From contig NC_092361.1 of assembly GCF_030848805.1 (NCBI RefSeq), forward strand, positions 8,141,928-8,205,927: DNA of 64,000 nt, read 5' to 3'. The position numbers were made by a program, and so were the translations under genes. Under the pieces are notes generated by a model. The model made no database searches and was not told the DNA's origin. It saw nothing but the letters and a program-made list of their open reading frames with translations. Position 1 is the stretch's first letter. Every line of letters starts with the position of its first letter. This DNA is from Temnothorax longispinosus. Its lineage: Eukaryota > Arthropoda > Insecta > Hymenoptera > Formicidae. Shown here one piece after another: positions 44,281 through 55,699 of this stretch.

Positions 44281-45255
44281 AGTTTTCGGTGTCTACGTGT
44301 ATTAATACCTTGAATTCGATGTCCACGTGTCCCAGGTTGCCGATGACGGGATCCAGATAGTGCGCTTCATAGCTTTCGGTGTCCAGGTGTAATCGTACGT
44401 TGAATTCGATGTCTAGATGTCCCAGGTTGCCGATGACAAGGTCCACATAGTGCGCTCCGTAGTTTTCGGTGTCTACGTGTATTAATACTTTGAATTCGAT
44501 GTCCACGTGTCCCAGGTTGCCGATGACGGGATCCAGATAATGCGCTTCATAGTTTTCGGTGTCCAGGTGTAATCGTACGTTGAATTCGATGTCTACGTGT
44601 CCCAGGTTGCCGATGACGAGGTCCACATAGTGCGCTCCGTAGTTTTCGGTGTCTACGTGTATTAATACCTTGAATTCGATGTCCACGTGTCCCAGGTTGC
44701 CGATGACAAGATCCAGATAATGCGCTTCATAGTTTTCGGTGTCCAGGTGTAATCGTACGTTGAATTCGATGTCTAAGTGTCCTAGGTTGCCGATGACGAG
44801 GTCCACATAGTGCGCTCCGGTGTCGGTGTCTACGTGCATTAATATCTTGAAATTGATGTCTAGGTGTCTCAGGTTGTTGATGACGAGGTCCACATAGTGC
44901 GCTTTGTAGTTTTTGGTGTCTAGGTGTATTAATAACTTTAAATCTGAATGTAGGACACATAGATATCGAATTCGAGGTATTAATACACGTAGACACCGAA
45001 AACTACGGAGCGCACTATGTGGACCTCGTCATCGGAAACGTGGGACACCTAGACATCGAATTCAACGTATTATTATACCTGGACACCGAAAACTATAGAG
45101 CGCACTATCTGGAACCCGACATCAGCAACCTGGAACACGTGGACATCGAATTGAAGGTATTAATACACCTGGATACCGAAAACTATGAAGCACACTATGT
45201 GAACCTCGTCATCGGCAACCTGGGACACCTAGACATCGAATTCAAGCTTGATTCA
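44268..45255. repeat. 90-bp protein-like minisatellite that inverts at about 44940
   Basis: From 44280 to about 44900 on the minus strand, about seven 90-bp units alternate between two types, encoding AHYVDLVIGNLGHLDIEFNV... and AHYLDPVIGNLGHVDIEFKV..., so the higher-order period is 180 bp. Near 44940 the array flips: from 44965 to 45255 the same motifs are encoded on the plus strand (HYVDLVIGNVGHLDIEFNV). The left part is open throughout and fused in frame with the Pao integrase (VDTENYRAHYV then VRSVLHKCVRC). It does not belong to any protein family I know. Confidence 0.8.
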
Positions 45256-45560
45256 TAAGAATCGATTTAAAAATTCCCTAGCGGCAGAATCAAGAGACAC
45301 GGTAGTGTCTCGCGCCAAGTACACGCGGAGCGAGACCGACCGTGACTTTTTTACGCGACGCGCGACGGGTTGCGAGTACCCGAGATGTTGAGATCTCAAT
45401 AACGAGTGAACGGATCAAGTTCTAAGTAGGCTTGATCGATAGCTTGGGGTCCAATTAGGGGGGGGGGGGTTTCTCTTATAATATCCCGCTCCGTGCCCTA
45501 CGAGCGGAGATATTGCGACGCAAAGTCCAAATGTGAAAATTTTTTATTAAAATACTTCTT
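45256..45560. other. No gene; poly(G) run
   Basis: Unique-looking sequence ending in a run of 12 G near 45459-45470. No frame or repeat recognised. Confidence 0.3.
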
Positions 45561-45599
45561 CTTCTATCTACTTCTAACGCCGACGTCTTATATGACACT

Positions 45600-45925
45600 A
45601 CAAAAAGGCGTGATATCCGTACAAAATTACCTTTTTCAAAAAAAAGGTAAAAAAATGCGCCAAGTACACGCATAGTAGTATATATGTATTATGTTGTTAC
45701 CTCGAAAAAAACAAAGTGGTAGTATTATACCTCGAAATAACACCCTGTACATATTGTTTATACAATGCGTAATACTGCAAAAAGGCGTGATATCTATACA
45801 AAATTACCTTTTTTAAAAAAAAGGTAAAGAAAGGCGCCAAGTACACGCATAGTAGTGTATATGTTGTTACCTCAAAAAAAAAAAAAACAGTGGTAGTATT
45901 ATACCTTAAAAAAATCTAAGTAACA
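45600..45925 (+). repeat. Two tandem copies of a roughly 180-bp segment
   Basis: AAAAGGCGTGATATC(C/T)(G/A)TAC, GCGCCAAGTACACGCATAGT and GTGGTAGTATTATACCT occur in the same order in both copies, about 180 bp apart (45604 and 45780). GCGCCAAGTACACGC also occurs once upstream at 45314. Confidence 0.75.
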
Positions 45926-46124
45926 AGTGGTAGACGAAATCTTTGTATCTTGAAAAAGCATCGAAAGGCTTCGTGTTGCTTGCGTCACCGCTCTATGTAT
46001 TGTATGCGAAGGCATCTGCTTACAGGGATGCTTATGGTATATAATTCGTAAACGTTGTATATTTATGTGACGGTTTTATGAGATAAAATTTCTTATAGCT
46101 GTTATTTTTGAAAATATCTTGTAG

Positions 46125-46322
46125 ATAGTACATTGCTGGTCACAGAGAGTGGAAGGTGACGAAGACGAAGCGAGACGCGCGAACAATCGTGACGGTTTAC
46201 GAGAGTCTGACTCGGATACTGAAAATCAATCGGAAAGTATCGTGGAAGAAATGCCCGTGCGTAAGAAAAGACATCACGGATTGTATCCCGAGAAGCTAGG
46301 CGAGAAGCGAGAAACGGTCTAA
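46125..46322 (+). CDS. Candidate terminal exon, charged protein, unknown
   Basis: After an acceptor (ATATCTTGTAG) the frame is open for 65 codons to TAA: CWSQRVEGDEDEARRANNR, then an acidic stretch (DSDTENQSESIVEEM) and a basic end (RKKRHHGLYPEKLGEKRETV). The composition looks like real nuclear-type coding sequence, but no upstream exon was found in the repeat-rich DNA to the left. May be the stranded last exon of a gene. Confidence 0.35.
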   Translation: MVHCWSQRVEGDEDEARRANNRDGLRESDSDTENQSESIVEEMPVRKKRHHGLYPEKLGEKRETV

Positions 46323-46989
46323 ACTATTGCAGCGACATCCGTTGCGCGTAAAAATAGTTATTACGCTATGCACATGCATTTGTCACATTTATGGTCAGGC
46401 AGATTTAATTATGGTGATAATATGATGCTTAATGTAACGATATAGGTAAGTTTTACACCATAATCGCATTAATCGCATCACCCTACGGGAAGATAACTGT
46501 ATAACGAAGCTGAACCGTTTATGATTCCAGGATTACGCGACTGTCGCGATAACGATGCTGTGGTGGTATTTTAACCGTACCAAGTTGCCCCTTACGTATA
46601 CTTGTTCAATATGTTGACTATTCTCGTGACTGTGCTCGAGTTGGCAGACTTTCCTCCAATTTTTTGGATATTTGATGCTCATTCCTTGTGGCGCGCCAGT
46701 ACACAGTTCCTTTAACGATATTGTTACATAGGTAATTACACGCATGCACACACACACACACGTGTGCAGCTACGATAATAAAAGAACTAACGTATAATTA
46801 TTTATTCAACGTAGATGTGTGTAATTCCGTAATTCAACCAACTTAATTACATTTATATATAATATGAAGTATAGTTAATATAAATTGAACTTTATTTTAC
46901 AATCTCTTACGAATCGTCGAGTGTTCTTCGATAGGACTTCTTTAATAGAGCTGCGATTACACACATACGATAAATAAAATTAACATTAT
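46323..46989. other. No gene seen
   Basis: AT-rich flank with a short (CA)n run near 46746-46760. Nothing else recognised. Confidence 0.3.
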
Positions 46990-47146
46990 TATAAAAGAAC
47001 AACATGGATTTGTACCGGGACGCTCGACAACGACAAATCTTGTTGATCGCTATGATTTTTTAACTTCTGCTGTTGAGAGTGGATCCCAGGTTGACTCAGT
47101 TTATACCGATTTTAGAAAAGCCTTTGACTCAGTTAATCGTACAATA

Positions 47147-49297
47147 TGTGACGTGACAAGTCGCGTCTCCTTCCCGGACGGGCTCGGCCGAGGGGAATTC
47201 GGGGATGCCTCCTCGTTAGAGCGAGAGGGGGGGGCGGTTGCGTATATTAATTGGTCTAATTAGATATTAAGTTTTTAAGAGATTGCCGGTGGTGACCGGA
47301 GTCAACGTGTAACGGCCAGGAGCCGCAACGAGGAAGGGCAGAGGATTAAGGAGACGGCCAAGGGACATGGCGAGAAGTCGGATCGCCCGGACCTCCCCGC
47401 AAGTGCGTGAGCGTCGCCGGCCGGAATACACCACGCACTCGGTCGCAACAGCGGCATTATAACGATCTGGAGGACCCCGGGTCACCCCCGAGTGAAATGC
47501 CAGTCGGACTAGGGTGCCGAGGAGCGGCCCAGGGAAAGGAACAGCCCTGGGGCCGTCACCCCGAGGGAATGCCGGTGGACGGGGCCGAGGCCCGGCCAGC
47601 CTGACCCCGAACGCCGACTCGATCATCGCGGCCCGGACAGCCGGTTGCATCGAAAAGCCCGCGCCGAATCGGAGGTGATAGCAGCGGCGCCGCCGGAAAG
47701 GGAGGCGCGCGAGAAGCTGAGGCGCCGACGAGAGCGCCCTGGAATTGGAGTGGCGCCCCCGGAAGGAGCGGCGCACGTGCGGCCCAGGCGCAGGAAGCGC
47801 TAGGATCGGCAATCCGGTCGAGCGACACGCTACAGCGCAGGCGCGGGGAACCGGCGCGATCCCGGCAGGCTGTCGTTTCCGAGACTGTCGTGCCGGCTAA
47901 CTAGAAGGAAGCATCTCCCGGAGTTCGAGCTGCCCGGACTATCGAAGGGACGACGCATTGTAAGGTCACCACTCTGGCGTCCCCGTGTTAAGACAAAGAG
48001 GGTTCGCTCGAGGCATCGGCCCATGGCACACGTTGGTTACCTGAGTGCCGCAGGATACCTGTGGACAGCGAGGTCAGGGCGTGCATTATTCTGCGCTCGC
48101 AGTAAAGTAGAGTCGGGTGGAAATCGTGCCAGGGCCTTGCCGAGAGTGAGCTCTCTAATGCGTAGAGACCAAGTGCCCTCCCCGCGAGCACCGCCACGGC
48201 CGACAGTCGCGTGGCGTTGAAATGTGTGAATCGAGTAATCGTGTCGCGTTTATGTAGCGTCTCGTCGAATAATGTAAGTCATCGTATCGCGTTATTCGTA
48301 ATCGTGTCGCGTTTCATAGTGATAGAGTTTATGTGCGTAATCGTGTCGCGTTTCATTGTGATAGAGTTATGTTCGTAATCGTGTCGCGTTTGGCCATATT
48401 ATTTATCGTATCGTGTCGCGTCCTGGCCCTATTGAGAGTGATGCCTTGCGTGGCGGTAACGGGAGCGAGTGGTGCGGGTAACGGCGAGCCGCGAGTGGTC
48501 ATGTAATTTGAAGGGCACTCGCCCTCGTTTTGAGTAACGTATCCGGGCCTTCGAGGACGGCGAATATTGTGTTTGGCGAGACGAAAAGATCGACGGGATC
48601 GGCGCGGGGCCGCGGAATCTCCGTGCTTGCGAGAGAAGTCGGGATTCGCGTGGCAAGCCGCGGGATCGTCCGCGATACGTGTCCTTATTTCGTGTTCGGG
48701 GGCAATCGCCGGCCAGCGTGGTCGACTCGGCGAGATCGCCCATAATTTGGGGTCGTGCGGAATCGAGGTGGCCCGGGTGCGCGTTGAAGAAGCAACCGAA
48801 GGCGGTTCGTCGGCCTCGTGGCGTAAGTTCATTGTGAGTTTGAAGTCAGGTACCGCGATACCTGAATCGTAATTGTTTCGTATATCAAGCTTTCGTGTGT
48901 TCGTCTGCGTTATATGTTGCGTTACAGCGTGAAAGATTCGACATTACCGCGTGCACTTATTGCGTTGCGGCATTCGTGCGTCAGCCTATCCGACATTTTT
49001 GCGGTAATATGAGAAACTCAGACCGATTATATTAATATTATCTGACCAAATATATTTTGTTATTATTATTTATTTTCTTGTGAGTGTGATTAATTGCGTG
49101 ACGCCTCTCTCCGAATTCCCTGAAAGAGCCCTACGCCCTGAGGTATTGCCGGGAATATCGCGTCAGACATATTAGTGTACGGTGGTGCGATCCGTCGCAC
49201 CTGGCGCCCAATCTTTTGGTGTCGGAATTAGTTGTGCGTGCTGCCAATCCTCGATAGCCCTCCACCGGATTGCGAGACCGGGGGAAAAAGCGTCGCA
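47147..49297 (+). mobile_element. LTR-type insertion with AATA target duplication
   Basis: Begins TGTGACGTGACAAG and ends GCGTCGCA, flanked by AATA on both sides (47143-47146 and 49298-49301). At 49191-49197 another CGTCGCA is followed by CC and TGGCGCCCAATC, a plausible primer-binding site, so the structure is one long LTR of about 2.05 kb plus PBS plus about 90 bases ending in GGGGGAAAAAG (polypurine-like) and a short LTR remnant. Internal genes are deleted. TG...CA ends and a 4-bp duplication suggest Ty3/gypsy. Frames inside are noncoding. Confidence 0.65.
48233..48425 (+). repeat. Imperfect tandem repeat, unit about 45 bp
   Basis: TCGTGTCGCGTTTCAT(A/T)GTGA and close variants recur about five times, inside the long LTR. 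Confidence 0.65.
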
Positions 49298-50703
49298 AAT
49301 ATTAATGTGTAAACTTCGATCTGTAGGGTTCGCGGAGGTTCTCTTTTGCGTTGGATATCCTGCTTCCTGTCAAACGGGTCTCTCGAGTCGTAAAGTTTGA
49401 TAATAGCTTCTCCGGAAGTATAAATGTTTTGTCTGGAGTGCCCCGCAGGGCTCGCACATCTTGGCCCTCTTTTATTTGTTTTATTTATTAATGACATAGC
49501 TGCTTTTATTAAATTCTGCTTTTTCTTACTGTATGCCGATGACCTTAAATTATACCGCCAAATTAATGGACCTGTTGTGATGCGCTTTGATTACAACATG
49601 ACTTTATTTCAACTTGAGGCCTGGTGGTGTAGGAGCAACTGTCTTCGGCTTAACGTCTCTAAATGTTTTGTTACACACTTTTCTCGTAGACGTAACTCAT
49701 ATTTATATAACTGTATTCTTGATGGTTTTTACCTCTCTGTCAGCAGTGCGCGAAGCTCGAGATCTCGGGGTCTTGTTCGGTGCGGACTTATTATTTGATA
49801 CACATATACGATCGATAGTTTCATCTGCTTATAGAACGCTTGGATTCATCCTCCGATGGGGTATATTTTTTAAGAATATAACCATTTTAAAATTATTATA
49901 CCGTACGTTAGTTCGCCCCAAGTTGGAGTACCGTTCCATAGTTTGGTCTCCGTATTTCGAATGTCGTCACAATTATCGATTGAACGTGTGCGGCACAAAT
50001 TCCTGCGTATGGCTGCTTATCGGCTAGGTAATCCCATGTCGCGTACTTGCCATGAATACTGCGCTATATTGGATAGATAAAATCTGCTATCGTTAGAAAA
50101 TAGGAGACTAACCTTTGATTTTACGTTTATTTTTAAGCTTCTTAATCACTCTATTGATTGTCCGGATTTGTTGGAACGTCTATCTATTTTAACATCCCGA
50201 CTAGAGAATTAAGACGGTACTCCATCTTCCACCTCGAGTATCACCGTACTTTGTATAGCGCAAATTCGTGTGTAAATAGGCTAATAATATCTGCGAGTAA
50301 TTTCTCCAATAGGGTTGACTTTTTTGGTGGCTCTGTGTCAACTTTTTGACAAAAACTTTCTCGTCTACTCTTTTGTAACCGGAATTTCTCCATATTGTGT
50401 TGTAAAATTTTTATTTTATCTTATTGTTCTTGTTTTTTTCTTTTCTCTTGTACGCTAAAGGGTTTATTACCCGTTGATAAAGTCTATTATTATTATTATT
50501 AATAAAATTAAATAATTACATTTTTATTTATATTTTACAGGTTTATGATCGCAGATTATTGCCGTTACCTGAAAAGATATTGCGACGAATCATTTCTAGA
50601 TATCTATCGTCGTAGGCGGTAATTCCTTTTTTTCTTTTTTTTTTCATATTGCATAACGATAATCTATGTCTGGGCCTTGGTAAATATAATATGGGCGAAT
50701 AAA

Positions 50704-50830
50704 ATGAGCTTGACCAAGCGGTATCTGAAATACGTGCCGGCAGATAACGCAAACGTAATAACGAGCCCTCGGTGCAACGTCGTCTTCGTGTAAAGCTGGA
50801 CGGTCGGGAAGGTAGAATCGTGGCGGCTGC

Positions 50831-50863
<33 letters not shown>

Positions 50864-53590
50864 CGCCGCTGCGTGCGAACACGTATATACATTTGGGACC
50901 TGCGGCTCGGAGAGAAGGTAAATTGAAAGGACGTAAGATGCTTTGTGATACGATTTGTCTTTATATAATTATTTTTTAAGTAATATATATAATTTATAAG
51001 CACATATTTTTACAGAAATATCCTATAAAATGTGATACGGTTGAAAGCATAATAACAGGCGGGAGCGGACGAGTTGTTTCATTACAAGTTGACTCCACAT
51101 GTAAAGTTCTTGGATGTCACGGAGTGGTAAATTCCATACGACTGTTTTATCTACTGTCTGAAGATATAGTAAAAGATAGATTTACGAAAAGATTCGAAGA
51201 AAGAAAGACGAAAGGCTCATAAGTGAGTTTTAGCAAAAAAGATATTTTTAATTTATCTAAATAGAATAAGATTTAAATACATATTTCTTTGCCTCGTCAA
51301 TAGGGAAGGAAATGACGCAGACGGAAAGAGCTATCAAATGCACCATACCTACGACAGACGAGATAAGACGTTTTTACCTATTGTTAAAATCTCTGGCAAA
51401 GCGAAAGGACTTGATTAAGTTATATATATAGGCAAAGGAAACGCGAACTCAGAGTTAGTAACAGCTTTTATATAAGACAAATTAAAAATCACCCGAAATT
51501 TTTTGCTATATTTTATTTTGTCCTTTTTGTACAGTTATGCGTGTTGGAGTCAATAACAATTCGAGATCGAGTTGCATTCTTTGTACGTGGAAGAGAAAGA
51601 TTCCCAAGTAAAATGCTTGCGTTCAATAGCGGCGCATAATGGCCATCGTACACAGATCTGTTCGAGCTGTCTGTTTTAGCTCCGACAATTTGGCATTGGC
51701 TATACCGTTAACGGAGATTTTGTCTGAAATTATGGAACAGGTAGAGTGTCTTATGAAATATGTGTTCTTGATAAGTAATGGATACATATTACACAGAGAG
51801 ACGTAGTAACAAATGTGACAATTTTTAGGGCCAACGCTGTCGTACTTACGCACAGTGCAGTGCGGTTGTATGCCTTGATGACGCGCGGTAACGATTCGTG
51901 CCGGCCGGTGACAGACATATCTGATTGTTGGTTCCAAGGACGGAAAAATGCTTATTGTCGATGCATTGCATCTGGGGATATCTTGGAACAAGTAGTGCCG
52001 GCGCACTCCAAAGAGCTTTGGACCGTGACACATTATTTCCGGACTTGGTAATATTTTTGAACAAAAATATTTGAAAAATTGTTATTAAATTGAAACTTAT
52101 TACAATACGTTTTAGTGCGAATAGAAAGGCATTGCCAGCGGTGGTGGTGATCGAACGGTTAAATTTTGGAATTTTCAACTTATTCACGATTCTATAACAA
52201 TCGGATAAAAGCTCAAGTTCTATCTGTCTTGCACGTAAGGACACGCTTAAGCTTGAAGAAAGCGTCCTGTGCGTCAGATCAAGTCCGAATAATAGATTTG
52301 TGGCTGTTTCTCTATCGGACTGTATTACTATTGAAATCTTCTTTTTCGACACATCATAGATACCGCAGTTATTTTGAGATACATTATTACATTATCTGGA
52401 ATGTTATCTTTTATCGTTTTATATTTTTATTACAGTTGTTTGTGTCGCTTTACGGGCGCACAAGCTACGACCGGGGTACTGTGCATGGATATATCCAGCG
52501 ACTCCACGCGCTCATCAGCCACCGCGGTTCTGCTGATCGCAACGTCAAGATCTGGGGTTTGGATTTCGGTGATTGCCACAAGTCTTTGTTCGCGCACGAT
52601 GACTCTCTGTCCACGCGGGTCTCATCTGCTCTCATTCGTGCCTGGAACTCACACGCTACTTCTTTACACCTCTGGTATAAAGACCTGGGCAGGATTGAAC
52701 AATATGGGATGGCTGATATATTTCAAAACATCACCACGCTACGAGTACTGTATTTCATTGAATATTTTGTAATACCGCGTGTTAAATCGGTGATTACGAT
52801 ACTTTTATGATTTTTTAAGGGACACGCTGGATCAAGTTGGAGTTGTTGCGTTTCAGCGAACCGCGGGGTTTTCGTCGCGTCGTGCGGTTCCGATAGAGTG
52901 CGTAGTCAGACTGTACGAGAAGAAGACTATATAACGAACCTTTATTATTACAAGACGAAGCGGAAAAAGAAAGGGAACGACGCGGGAGAACGAATTAGTT
53001 ATACCGGGTCAAAAGCACTGCGGTATATTAGGACAGAAACAACAGAGGCGCGTTACCTTCCAGAAAGACCGTTAACAGTGAGAAAGCTGTAAGTTGAATA
53101 TTATTAAACTATATACAATTTGCAACACAGGGAATTAAAATCTCTTTGTTTTACTACGACTTTCTTATCAGGCTGAGCTGATAATATACTCTGGAATGCT
53201 TGGAAATGTGCAACCAATGTGAGATGGAATTAAGTAAAGCTCTGTTTCTGCTTCTGACACAAAGCGCCGCGCCTCTTTCTCTACTGGGAGATGCAGGCTT
53301 CTATATACGAATGCACGAGAACGGAAGATTTTCTAGTGGAAACTTTTACAAACGAGTTAGGGCGAGGTATATGAATCTGAAAATGTGACGAAGCACGCAA
53401 TAACGTTTCGTATAAGAATGAATACGTAACTAGAACGTTGCATTGTTTCAGTGAATTGGAGGAGACGTTACCGCCGCGCATTGTTACCATATTTTGCCGC
53501 CTGTGATATTCTTAAGAGACTCCCTAATTTGTTAAAAAATGATTGTCAAGTTGAGCTATTACACAATTTAAAAGTTTATTGTATTGGAAA
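50704..53590 (+). pseudogene. WDR3: WDR3 (UTP12) homologue, intron-containing pseudogene
   Basis: Exon 1 starts MSLTKRYLKYVPADNANVIT, the conserved N-terminus of WDR3, the WD40 protein of the small-subunit processome; a +1 shift follows near 50792 and a CTG-repeat-expanded Ala run replaces part of the first blade. The first seven WD repeats are missing. Then: VVSLQVDSTCKVLGCHGVVN and LFYLLSEDIVKDRFTKRF (51060-51230), DEIRRFLPIVKISGKAKGLD (about 51360), SVRAVCFSSDNLALAI (about 51655), GSKDGKMLIVD and ASGDILEQVVPAHSKELW (51930-52020), GGGDRTVKFWNFQLIHDS (about 52140), GSADRNVKIWGLDFGDCHKS (about 52530), SWSCCVSANRGVFVASCGSD (about 52830) and LKRLPNLLKNDCQVELL (about 53510). Introns persist, so it is a duplicated rather than processed copy. 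At least eight frameshifts. Confidence 0.85.
50823..50863 (+). repeat. (CTG/GCT)n trinucleotide run in WDR3 exon 1
   Basis: Fourteen or so triplets, one interrupted. In the WDR3 frame this gives polyalanine where the family normally has only a few alanines. Confidence 0.85.
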
Positions 53591-54076
53591 TATATGTGAG
53601 TTTTCTTTTCGTTTGCATTATTATATGCTGATTTGAGTTATGGGAATAACAAAGTTTATTTACATATATATATATATATAGTTTGGTTGAAGAACAGTTA
53701 TTTTGTGATACGCTGAGCGCTGTACGATATACGTATAGCGCGCTGTATATCTATATAGAAAAATGTGTGTCTGCACACAAAAAAAAATATTCTGCAGTTT
53801 AGCGGTTCCTGGTTCATGCTAGAGGATTTTCCTCTGAAATAGGGCCTTAAGAAGATGTTTTAAACTGTAGAGGAATATCCTCTAATCATGAGACTCTAGA
53901 TTCAAGATTGTGCAGTCCTCTTAATATTAGAGGACATTGATTTCCGATATTCACCCGAAATAAATAAAAAAAATTATTTATTTTGAAATTTTATTACTAT
54001 TTTATAACTAAATTTGTTTCTTAAGATGTAGTCTATGATTATAAATATTTTCTTGTATTGGAAAAAACACTTACCT

Positions 54077-54136
54077 TGGTGGGATCGAACTCGGGACCTC
54101 TGGATCGTGAGCCAACTGCCTTACATGGTAGACCAC
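54077..54136 (-). repeat. tRNA-like segment, probably SINE head or tRNA pseudogene
   Basis: On the minus strand: a B-box-like GAGTTCGATCCC before CACCA, and upstream TGGTCTACCATGTAAGGCAG where the A box would be. About 60 bp match tRNA spacing, but the acceptor stem is not convincing, so I do not call a functional tRNA. Confidence 0.4.
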
Positions 54137-54506
54137 TTCTTAATTTGATGTAAGTGTTATATATTGTCTACATAACCAGCGCAAATATATAATTTTCCAA
54201 AAATCATCTTAATAAACAAATTCAGTTTAAAAAGAGTAATAAAATTTTGAATTGAATATAAGATATATGATATAATATTTCTTAATGTCGGGTGAATGTC
54301 AGAAACCAGTGCCGGCTTATTATGAAATTTTGTGTTCGTAAATATATTTATGAAAATAGTATGTTTATAAAGTTAAAACGTTAAAACATTCTTATCAAAT
54401 CCTTACAAGGGCCTCAATAGACAAAAATAAGAAAACGTTTCTTATGGCATCCCTAATATATAACTAATGATCGAGGACTTATGTTATATAAGGCCATTCT
54501 TAATAA

Positions 54507-54750
54507 AGCCCCTTGCACAATACCAGGCAACAGGCAATAGGAACAGGGAATAAAAATCAGAAATCAATGTATAAATGCAGAATAAACAGTGACACAGGCA
54601 ATAGACACAGGAGTTTCCGTCACGTTGGAAATTATGTGTCTATTGCCTGTTGCCAACAAATCATAACATTCGAATATTTTAGGTTGTAATTAACAATTTT
54701 TTATTATTTCCTGTTCCTATTGCCTGTTGCCTGGCATTGTGCAAGGGGCT
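54507..54750. mobile_element. 244-bp MITE
   Basis: AGCCCCTTGCACAATACCAG at the left pairs with the right end TGTGCAAGGGGCT. The arms continue through GGCAACAGGCAATAGGAACA for about 45 bases. Part of the arm motif (CTATTGCCTGTTGCC) occurs again inside at about 54640. Confidence 0.75.
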
Positions 54751-55336
54751 GAACTTTCTACACGGGCGTCTCGTGTGGTAGCGTACGCATCGCGTAGCTA
54801 ATAAGACGATCGTCTTTTAACTTTAACGCGCGCGCCGCAAATATCTAGCATATCCTCTTATTTTAAGAGGCTAATAGTAAAATTTACTGTAGAGGAATTT
54901 ACTCTTGATTATAGCTTACGCATCCACTCATTTATAAAGTAATACGTATTACTTAAAGAAGGATATTCTTCATGTAAGATTTTTTGCTTAGAGGAACTGC
55001 TAAGAGGAATTCCCCACTTATCGGCAGAATATTTTTTTTTGGGTGTGTTTCACGTGCTGCGTGCATGATGATGCATTTTTTTGAGTTGATTAAATTAAAA
55101 TCTCAAAATTTAAATTTTTCTCTCACTGTCTTTCACCCTTCGCCAACATCTTTCTCTTCATTAATCAGAAACTTTTCAAGTTTAAGGTCGCAGTCGGAAT
55201 TCATTGAATTTGTAAAATTAACTTTTCTCTACGACACCCTGTATATCTTGAATATACACGTATGAGAATATCTTCGACTTGTGTTTTACTTAATGTTTTG
55301 CGAATAGCAACGTGTAATATCCGTTAATAATGGTCG

Positions 55337-55699
55337 TTGTCATTAGTAACTAGTAGCACGCGCACTATAGTCAGTCGAGAGTCAGGGCAGAGCAAAAGCG
55401 GCGTTAATTTATCTTTAGTATGTTTTCTGGGCATCCTATTATCTGTTTCATCGCAACCTCAACAGTTATCTGATATGATGGTACGTGCGACGCGCATCTT
55501 TGCAAGGAACGGGAAGGAATCAAACGTCTTCGGAGACGCCACCAAGAATGTCGAGAACGTAAGAAGAAAATCAGAAGAAACAAGCGGGAGAAGGCTGTAT
55601 AAAGAGAGCGATCGTGAACTTGTTGATCTTATCGACGACATAATGAATTTTGTTTTCTTTTATTTTTATATCAGCATTTTATTATCGCGTAATACTTGA
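55337..55699 (+). CDS. Possible short secreted protein exon, uncertain
   Basis: Open for about 120 codons to the stop before 55700. Without an ATG in the first third, it contains a signal-peptide-like stretch, LSLVCFLGILLSVSSQPQQL, followed by a charged segment (ARNGKESNVFGDATKNVEN, RRLYKESDRELVDLIDDIM) with dibasic sites. It could be an exon of a small secreted peptide gene or chance. No family recognised; no upstream exon identified. Confidence 0.25.
   Translation: MSLVTSSTRTIVSRESGQSKSGVNLSLVCFLGILLSVSSQPQQLSDMMVRATRIFARNGKESNVFGDATKNVENVRRKSEETSGRRLYKESDRELVDLIDDIMNFVFFYFYISILLSRNT

Larger units (their letters stand above)
46992..50510 (+). pseudogene. LINE reverse transcriptase fragment, split by an LTR insertion
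   Basis: Piece 1 (46992-47146) reads QHGFVPGRSTTTNLVDRYDF and VYTDFRKAFDSVNR. Piece 2 (from 49298) continues KLRSVGFAEVLF, then SGVPQGSHLGPLLFVLFIND (about 49440), FLLYADDLKLYRQI (catalytic YADD intact, about 49530), CRSNCLRLNVSKCFVTHFSR, LKLLYRTLVRPKLEYRSIVW and, near the end, RVDFFGGSVSTF (about 50310-50350). A TTA-repeat tail lies at 50484-50500. Frames shift at least five times. Jockey/CR1-like clade; 5'-truncated. Confidence 0.8.
53774..55047. mobile_element. 1.27-kb element with CACACAAAAAAAAATATTCTGC-type inverted ends
   Basis: The left end CACACAAAAAAAAATATTCT is mirrored at 55026-55047 with two extra C. Subterminal DNA is rich in TAGAGGA(A/T) motifs in both orientations (53810-53930 and 54845-55010). 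No transposase. It carries the tRNA-like segment and the 244-bp MITE, so it may be a nest rather than one element. Confidence 0.5.
53650..55330. other. Intergenic DNA dominated by an inverted-repeat element
   Basis: No gene. Contains a TA run at about 53668, the inverted-repeat element 53774-55047, a tRNA-like segment and a MITE, listed separately. Confidence 0.5.

Noticed and set aside
48353..48872. Frames of 100-159 codons on both strands
   Set aside because: Within the long LTR at 47147-49297; composition driven by CG-rich repeats.
54077..54136. Functional tRNA gene
   Set aside because: B-box-like element is present, but no convincing acceptor stem or anticodon arm.
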